Source: JANXQE01 sp035294005
GTDB lineage: Bacteria; Verrucomicrobiota; Verrucomicrobiia; Limisphaerales; UBA8199
Assembly: GCA_035294005.1 (NCBI GenBank)
Contig: DATGLT010000152.1
Location: 1 to 46,454, forward strand
Reading direction: 5' to 3'
DNA: 46,454 nt
In this document: positions 42,438 to 46,454 of the stretch, in pieces
Layout: each line of letters starts with the position of its first letter
How positions within the stretch are numbered: the first letter of the stretch is position 1
Notes under the pieces: generated by a model
What the model was told of the DNA's origin: nothing
The model's database searches: none
The model's input: the letters and a program-made list of their open reading frames with translations, nothing else
Made by a program: the position numbers and the translations under genes

Positions 42438-43340
42438 TTACAATGACAGAATTTTGCCGAGGCGCGTCGCGAGATCTTGCAATCCCTCGGGCGTATCGCC
42501 GCCGGGTTGCTCCGTCATGGCCCAGCCAGAATAACCCACCTCGTCGAGCGCTTTCATGACCGCCGGCCAATCGTCATCGCCTTCCATCAACGGCACATCG
42601 AATCCTTTCCAAAGACCTTCTTTATCCCGGCGTTTGCGGCTGAACTCTTTGATGTGCAGTTTCTGAATCCGTTTGCCAAGAATCCGCACCCACTGCTCCG
42701 GCCAGCCGTAGTTGATGATGTTTCCAACGTCGAAATGCCAGCCCACAGCCGGGCTATTGAATTCATCCACGTAACGGGCCGCCTCAAGCGGGCTGAGCAA
42801 AAACTGGTTCCAGACATTCTCGATGGCGATTTTGACCCCGAGTTCCTCTGCCAGCGGCACTGCCTTGCGAATCTCCGCCTGCGACCGCGTGTAAGCGTCC
42901 TGGTAGCTGATTTCCTTGTTCACAACCCCCGGCACCAGCAATACGGATGTTGCGCCATACCGTTTGGCATCCCGCAACGTTTGCTTCAGCGCTTCCAGCC
43001 CCGCCTCGCGCACTTTCGGGTCCGGATGCGACAGCGGTTTGTCCCAATGATGCGCGCCGCACACGCTCGGTATCACGAGCCCCGTTTCGTCGCGCGCTTT
43101 CAATACTTCCTCCTGGTCCATGTGGCTGTTCATCTCGGTCCCTTCGAACCCCGCCGCTTTCACGGCTTTCATTTTTTCCAGGACCGATCCCTGAACTCCG
43201 ACCGTGCCCCACATGATGGCCTTGCGAATCGGGCGCTTGGAACCGGACGGTTCGGCTCGTGTTTCCAGGGCACCGAGGCCGGCCCAAGAGGCGACCGCGA
43301 GGGCGCTGGCACTTCGCTTTAAAAATTCACGGCGTTGCAT
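42438..43340 (-). CDS. Sugar phosphate isomerase/epimerase-like TIM-barrel protein, Tat-exported
   Basis: 300 residues. RREFLKRSASALAVASW near the start is a Tat signal peptide. The body is an AP-endonuclease-2/xylose-isomerase-like barrel: AAGFEGTEMNSH, GVKIAIENVWN (metal Glu), GWHFDVGNIINYG (Asp/His), and LHIKEF, the usual metal ligands. Because it is exported, true sugar-phosphate chemistry is unlikely; exported relatives act on oxidised glycosides. It lies 59 bp after the Gfo/Idh/MocA gene on the same strand, a common pairing. Confidence 0.87.
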   Translation of the reverse strand: MQRREFLKRSASALAVASWAGLGALETRAEPSGSKRPIRKAIMWGTVGVQGSVLEKMKAVKAAGFEGTEMNSHMDQEEVLKARDETGLVIPSVCGAHHWDKPLSHPDPKVREAGLEALKQTLRDAKRYGATSVLLVPGVVNKEISYQDAYTRSQAEIRKAVPLAEELGVKIAIENVWNQFLLSPLEAARYVDEFNSPAVGWHFDVGNIINYGWPEQWVRILGKRIQKLHIKEFSRKRRDKEGLWKGFDVPLMEGDDDWPAVMKALDEVGYSGWAMTEQPGGDTPEGLQDLATRLGKILSL

Positions 43341-43399
43341 AATGAATGGCAGTTAGGAGATTGGTTATTGGCGTCCCGCCGGGCAGTCACCCGAGGTTC

Positions 43400-44707
43400 T
43401 CAGGCAATTTTGGTCAGCCCGGGCATGGCCATCGGGGCAATGTCCAGTTTCATGTTCCAATCAAGGTTCTCGGGAACCAACTTTTCCTGTGAGTTGAGCA
43501 TTTGTTCCCAGGTAACTTCCTGCCCGGTATAAGCCGCCATGCGTCCCATCAATCCCATGAGCGTGCTTTGGGCCATCCATTCGCCATCGTTAATGGGCTT
43601 GCCGCTTCGAATACTTGCGAACAGCTCGTTGTGTTCCACCTGGTACATATCCGTCTTTGGCCCCGAATCGTGGTAGCGCCAGTTTTCTTTGCCCTTGATA
43701 AAGGGCGCCTGCCAGCCGGGTATTTTGGCGAAGCCCTCCGCCCCCATCAGGTAATCGGAGTTCTCAGAGTAGCAATCACCCACCTGGCGCTGCCCGACAA
43801 ACCCGCGCACGTCGTTAGCGAATTCGTAAACGACGAACATATGGTCGAAGATGTTGCCCTGGTTGTTCGGGGTTTGCCGGCCGCCAACGGCAACCGCTTT
43901 GATCGGCGGCTGGTCCTTCATGGCCCATGCCACCTTGTCCACGCTGTGACAGCATTGCTCCACATAACCGTCCCCGCAGAGCCAGACAAAATTGTACCAG
44001 TTGCGCAACTGCCACTCCAGGTCGCCCATCCCAGGTTTCCGGCTTTCCAGACTGGGCATCGGTTTCACCGGCCCCGTGTAATAAGTGGCGTAAATCGCCC
44101 GGACATCCCCGATGGCGCCGCCGTGGATACGCTTGTAAAACTCGCGCCGCGCCGCGTCTCGGCGCCAGCAAAAACCCGCAACCAACGATAAATCCTTGGA
44201 TCGCGCCGTTTTTACCGATTCCAGCACCGAACGGACGCCGCTGGCGTCGGTGGCCATCGGCTTTTCGCAAAACACATGTTTCCCGGCATCGACCGCGGCC
44301 TTGAGATGGACCGGACGGAACCCTGGCGGTGTCGCCAGCAACACAACATCCACCCCGCTGTCGATCACTTTTTGATACGCGTCCAGCCCAACGAAGCTTT
44401 TTTCGGGCGTCACTTTGACTTTCTCCCCATGATCTTTTTGCAGGCTTTGCAGGCTCTTTTGGAGCTGGTCCTCGAATGCGTCGCCCATTGCGGTCAGCAC
44501 GACGTTGCTGTCGGCATTGAGCGCCTGGCTGGCCGCGCCCGACCCCCGTCCACCGCACCCGACTAATCCGACGCGGATGGTGTCGGTTTTCTCAGCGCCA
44601 AGCGCGCCGGAGGGCAAAATCGCGGGCGCGGCGAGCACCCCGCCGACGAGGGCGGAGGTCTTCAGAAATTCGCGGCGAGTGGTGAGGGAATTGGATGGCG
44701 TATTCAT
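43400..44707 (-). CDS. Gfo/Idh/MocA-type oxidoreductase, Tat-exported
   Basis: 435 residues from ATG 44707; a longer frame upstream adds unrelated residues. The twin-arginine signal is TTRREFLKTSAL followed by a hydrophobic run. The NAD-binding start is VGLVGCGGRGSG (46-57), and GKHVFCEKPMATD holds the EKP signature with the catalytic-region Lys. The C-terminal half is the usual open beta-sheet substrate domain, with CCHSVDKVAWAM carrying the His. Such proteins bind NAD(P)(H) tightly and oxidise or reduce sugars. Tat export suggests folding with cofactor before transport. The next gene is the TIM-barrel partner. Confidence 0.9.
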   Translation of the reverse strand: MNTPSNSLTTRREFLKTSALVGGVLAAPAILPSGALGAEKTDTIRVGLVGCGGRGSGAASQALNADSNVVLTAMGDAFEDQLQKSLQSLQKDHGEKVKVTPEKSFVGLDAYQKVIDSGVDVVLLATPPGFRPVHLKAAVDAGKHVFCEKPMATDASGVRSVLESVKTARSKDLSLVAGFCWRRDAARREFYKRIHGGAIGDVRAIYATYYTGPVKPMPSLESRKPGMGDLEWQLRNWYNFVWLCGDGYVEQCCHSVDKVAWAMKDQPPIKAVAVGGRQTPNNQGNIFDHMFVVYEFANDVRGFVGQRQVGDCYSENSDYLMGAEGFAKIPGWQAPFIKGKENWRYHDSGPKTDMYQVEHNELFASIRSGKPINDGEWMAQSTLMGLMGRMAAYTGQEVTWEQMLNSQEKLVPENLDWNMKLDIAPMAMPGLTKIA

Positions 44708-44889
44708 ATGAAGTGCGTTCCACGTGATAAGAGCCGAAGTTGGGTCAGTCAAGCTTACAACTCGGGATGCTCGGGATGCGCGGACGTTGAGCAACCCTTC
44801 AGCCGGCTTTAACACCTAACCGATTCAATCAGCAAAACTGCGCTATTGCAAGCCAGGCCCGCGTTTGCTAAAAATCCCTGACACCGCCA

Positions 44890-44963
44890 GCGGGTGTGGT
44901 TCAGTGGTAGAATGCGGGCTTCCCAAGCCTGAGATGAGGGTTCGATTCCCTTCACCCGCTCCA
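44890..44963 (+). tRNA. tRNA-Gly (anticodon CCC)
   Basis: 74 bases with CCA encoded at 44961-44963. The acceptor GCGGGTG (44890-44896) pairs perfectly with CACCCGC (44953-44959). The D stem is GTTC/GAAT, and the anticodon stem CGGGC/GCCTG holds the loop TTCCCAA with CCC at 44922-44924. The T stem GAGGG/CCCTT encloses TTCGATT. This tRNA reads GGG codons. A toxin-antitoxin pair and a DUF559 gene follow, a common layout for island insertion at tRNA 3' ends. Confidence 0.96.
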
Positions 44964-45098
44964 ATTTTGAGAATCAGACACGCACGACCGCAATCGCAAC
45001 TAGTTCGGAACGGATGGGACCCCCTGTGAAGCAATCCACGCAATCCGCCTACTCCGCCTAGGCTTGTCGTTCTGAAGGCTGTGAGGTATGGTCTTGCC

Positions 45099-45299
45099 GT
45101 GAGCACTCTCTCCGAAATCGAAGCCGCAGCCGACGCCCTTACGCCGGAGCAGAAGCAGGAACTGTTGCTGTTCCTCGCGGCCCGCCTGCGGGCGCAAGGC
45201 GCTAAGCTGCCTGAGCCGCGCAAATTCTCGCGCGAACAGATCGCGAATTGGATTGGGCGGGATGAGGCCGATATGCACCGGTTTCGTCAGGGCCAGTGA
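45099..45299 (+). CDS. Antitoxin of a VapBC-like pair
   Basis: 66 residues from GTG 45099; a GTG at 45081 would add six residues. The N-terminal stretch STLSEIEAAADALTPEQKQE followed by LLLFLAARLRAQG is a helical segment typical of short antitoxins encoded before PIN toxins. The C-terminal SREQIANWIGRDEADMHRFR tail would wrap the toxin. Its stop overlaps the toxin start by 4 bases (GTGA), a strong sign of a coupled toxin-antitoxin operon. The DNA-binding fold is not evident, so autoregulation is assumed, not seen. Confidence 0.75.
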   Translation: MSTLSEIEAAADALTPEQKQELLLFLAARLRAQGAKLPEPRKFSREQIANWIGRDEADMHRFRQGQ

Positions 45300-45715
45300 G
45301 GCTGTTTTTGGACACTAGTGTTCTGCTTGCCGCGTGCGGCTCGGCGGCAGGCGCTTCCCGCCAAATCTTCAGTCGGGCTTCTGCCAACGGCTGGGTCCTG
45401 ATTGCAACGCCTTACGGACTGGAGGAGGTGCTTCGGAATCTTCCGGACTTAGCGCCATCAGCGAGCGCGGACTGGGCGGCACTGCGACCGGCTTTGCTGA
45501 TCATGGACGACGTGCTGACACTTGACCGCGCAGCCGTGTTCGCAGTCACCAAGGACCGCCCGGTATTATTCAGCGCGTTAGCCTGGGCCGACATTTTGCT
45601 GACGTTGGACGAGAGTGACTTTGGAGCATTTATGGATAAGCCGTTTTACGGCCTGCTTGTGTTCAGGCCAGGCGTATTCCTTCAACGAGAACGCGCCGCT
45701 GGCCGCCTACAATAA
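45296..45715 (+). CDS. PIN-domain toxin ribonuclease
   Basis: 139 residues from a GTG that overlaps the antitoxin stop. The PIN metal-binding acidic residues are D6 (LFLDTSVLLA), E43/E44 (YGLEEVLRN), D99 (ALAWADILLTL) and D105 or D108 (LDESDF). KDRPVLFSALAWADILLTLD is the typical PIN toxin C-terminal core. It should cut RNA, often tRNA or rRNA, when released from the antitoxin. It lies downstream of tRNA-Gly, so it is probably mobile or accessory DNA. Confidence 0.82.
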   Translation: MRLFLDTSVLLAACGSAAGASRQIFSRASANGWVLIATPYGLEEVLRNLPDLAPSASADWAALRPALLIMDDVLTLDRAAVFAVTKDRPVLFSALAWADILLTLDESDFGAFMDKPFYGLLVFRPGVFLQRERAAGRLQ

Positions 45716-45834
45716 CCTGGGGGCGCTTAGAAAGGCCTGCCGGTACTCCTCGACACCGGCAACATTACGACCGGAGTGCCTCCGGAGTGAGTACCCCTTT
45801 TGGAAAAGCCAAACCCAGATGGAAGGTGGCCCAG

Positions 45835-46454
45835 TTAGTTATGTGGCTTCCGCTGATTATGCTTACGACTTTCGAGCACTGCGAGAGTCCCGTCAAGCAC
45901 CTGGTCGAGACGCCTGGCAAGGTCAGATGCCAGAAATCGCAGCACAAAATACCCGTGCTGCTGAAGCAGCGCATCTTTATGCCGGTCTCGCCGGTAGGCG
46001 TCCGCATCACCCAAGTGCTGTTCTCCATCTAGCTCTATCGCTATCCCGAGTTCCGCGCAGAGGAAATCCACTTCCATAGTTCGAGAGCCATCGAAAGCTA
46101 TCGGCAATCGGGCGTTCAAGCGAAAACGGTCCTTGGTCGCGGACATGGTTTGCAGTCGGCCATAGAGGAACGCTTCGCTGGCACTTCTGGCCTCACCCTG
46201 GGCCTTTGGCATCCGAGGACTTGCTGCGCGCACGAACAGTTGGCCGAGCGGCACATCGACTCCATCCAGGACAAGACGGCGCACGCTGGCTGCATAATCT
46301 CTTTTCCATTCCGGATCAATGGGCAAGGGCACTTCGACTGGCCAACCTGGAAGGGTGCTGGCGGGGAGGAGAATAGTATAACCCAGGGACTCGTAGCCGC
46401 GGCACCGCCTATCAAACATTCTTGAAAGCATGGGCACGTTTAGATCGGCGTAAT
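45835..46454 (-). CDS. DUF559-type endonuclease-domain protein, 5' end outside the window
   Basis: At least 200 residues are visible from a GTG at 46437. The frame stays open upstream to the window edge (codons for Y-A-D-L-N precede it), so the true start may lie outside. The C-terminal about 85 residues are a DUF559/PD-(D/E)xK-like nuclease domain: MEVDFLCAELGIAIELDGEQ gives Asp and the E-x-D core, followed by H and DRHKDALLQQHGYFVLRF. The N-terminal part is unrecognised. DUF559 proteins are related to Vsr mismatch endonucleases; a defence or repair role is possible. It is convergent with the toxin gene, 119 bp apart. Confidence 0.7.
   Translation of the reverse strand, partial: YADLNVPMLSRMFDRRCRGYESLGYTILLPASTLPGWPVEVPLPIDPEWKRDYAASVRRLVLDGVDVPLGQLFVRAASPRMPKAQGEARSASEAFLYGRLQTMSATKDRFRLNARLPIAFDGSRTMEVDFLCAELGIAIELDGEQHLGDADAYRRDRHKDALLQQHGYFVLRFLASDLARRLDQVLDGTLAVLESRKHNQRKPHN

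Noticed and set aside
42477..44191. Plus-strand open frames opposite the TIM-barrel and Gfo/Idh/MocA genes
   Set aside because: They mirror well-supported minus-strand genes and have no signal peptide, motif or ribosome site.
45615..46079. Plus-strand open frame of 154 codons after the PIN toxin
   Set aside because: It overlaps the toxin end and lies opposite the DUF559 coding region; composition and motifs support the minus strand.

Overview
The window looks like chromosomal DNA of a Verrucomicrobiota bacterium, probably of the Pedosphaera/Limisphaerales type. The main evidence is the company the genes keep: two orphan pseudopilin-like proteins with an H-x9-DG signature, a DUF1501 protein next to a planctomycete-type cytochrome (DUF1549/DUF1553) protein, Tat-exported Gfo/Idh/MocA and TIM-barrel enzymes, a DUF1080 hydrolase, and long GC-rich single-domain genes with weak Shine-Dalgarno signals. 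The phylum call is inferred from gene content only; there is no rRNA in the window.

Layout. 1-1.56 kb: an insertion sequence with an unusual doubled terminal repeat at each end, which cuts a small lipoprotein gene. 1.6-4.3 kb: a methyltransferase, a pseudopilin with a clear terminator, a repeat-rich gap and a small zinc-ribbon protein. 4.3-8.2 kb: an SGNH hydrolase, an ArgZ/AgrE-type bifunctional arginine dihydrolase/ornithine cyclodeaminase and a nitroreductase. 8.3-12.2 kb (minus strand): a YidR-like DUF3748 beta-propeller, an MFS transporter and galT, apparently one operon. 12.3-17.1 kb (plus): PII protein, glutamine synthetase, dnaA and an orphan ABC ATPase. 17.2-20.9 kb (minus): folA overlapping a fungal-like cystathionine gamma-synthase, a GIY-YIG protein and a CusF-SCO copper lipoprotein. 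21-26.7 kb: DUF1080, DUF1501 and DUF1549/1553 proteins. 27-30 kb: a second nitroreductase, a UdgX-type uracil-DNA glycosylase and a FAD-Rieske oxidoreductase. 30-39 kb: a large PDZ lipoprotein, an esterase, a two-domain alpha/beta-hydrolase, an amidohydrolase, a DMT transporter and a second pseudopilin. 39.3-44.7 kb: an NDH-2 fused to cNMP-binding and CBS domains, a lytic transglycosylase, and a TIM-barrel/Gfo-Idh-MocA pair. 44.9 kb to the end: tRNA-Gly(CCC), a VapBC-like toxin-antitoxin pair and the 3' part of a DUF559 nuclease gene.

How the genes may work together. The arginine dihydrolase (releasing ammonia), PII and glutamine synthetase suggest nitrogen storage and remobilisation like the cyanobacterial ornithine-ammonia cycle; this is the most interesting metabolic inference. 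The exported Gfo/Idh/MocA oxidoreductase, the exported TIM-barrel enzyme and the DUF1080 protein match the parts of the oxidative 3-keto-glycoside route for sugar breakdown. The DUF3748-MFS-GalT operon also points to sugar or sugar-acid use. No CRISPR array, prophage or rRNA operon was seen.
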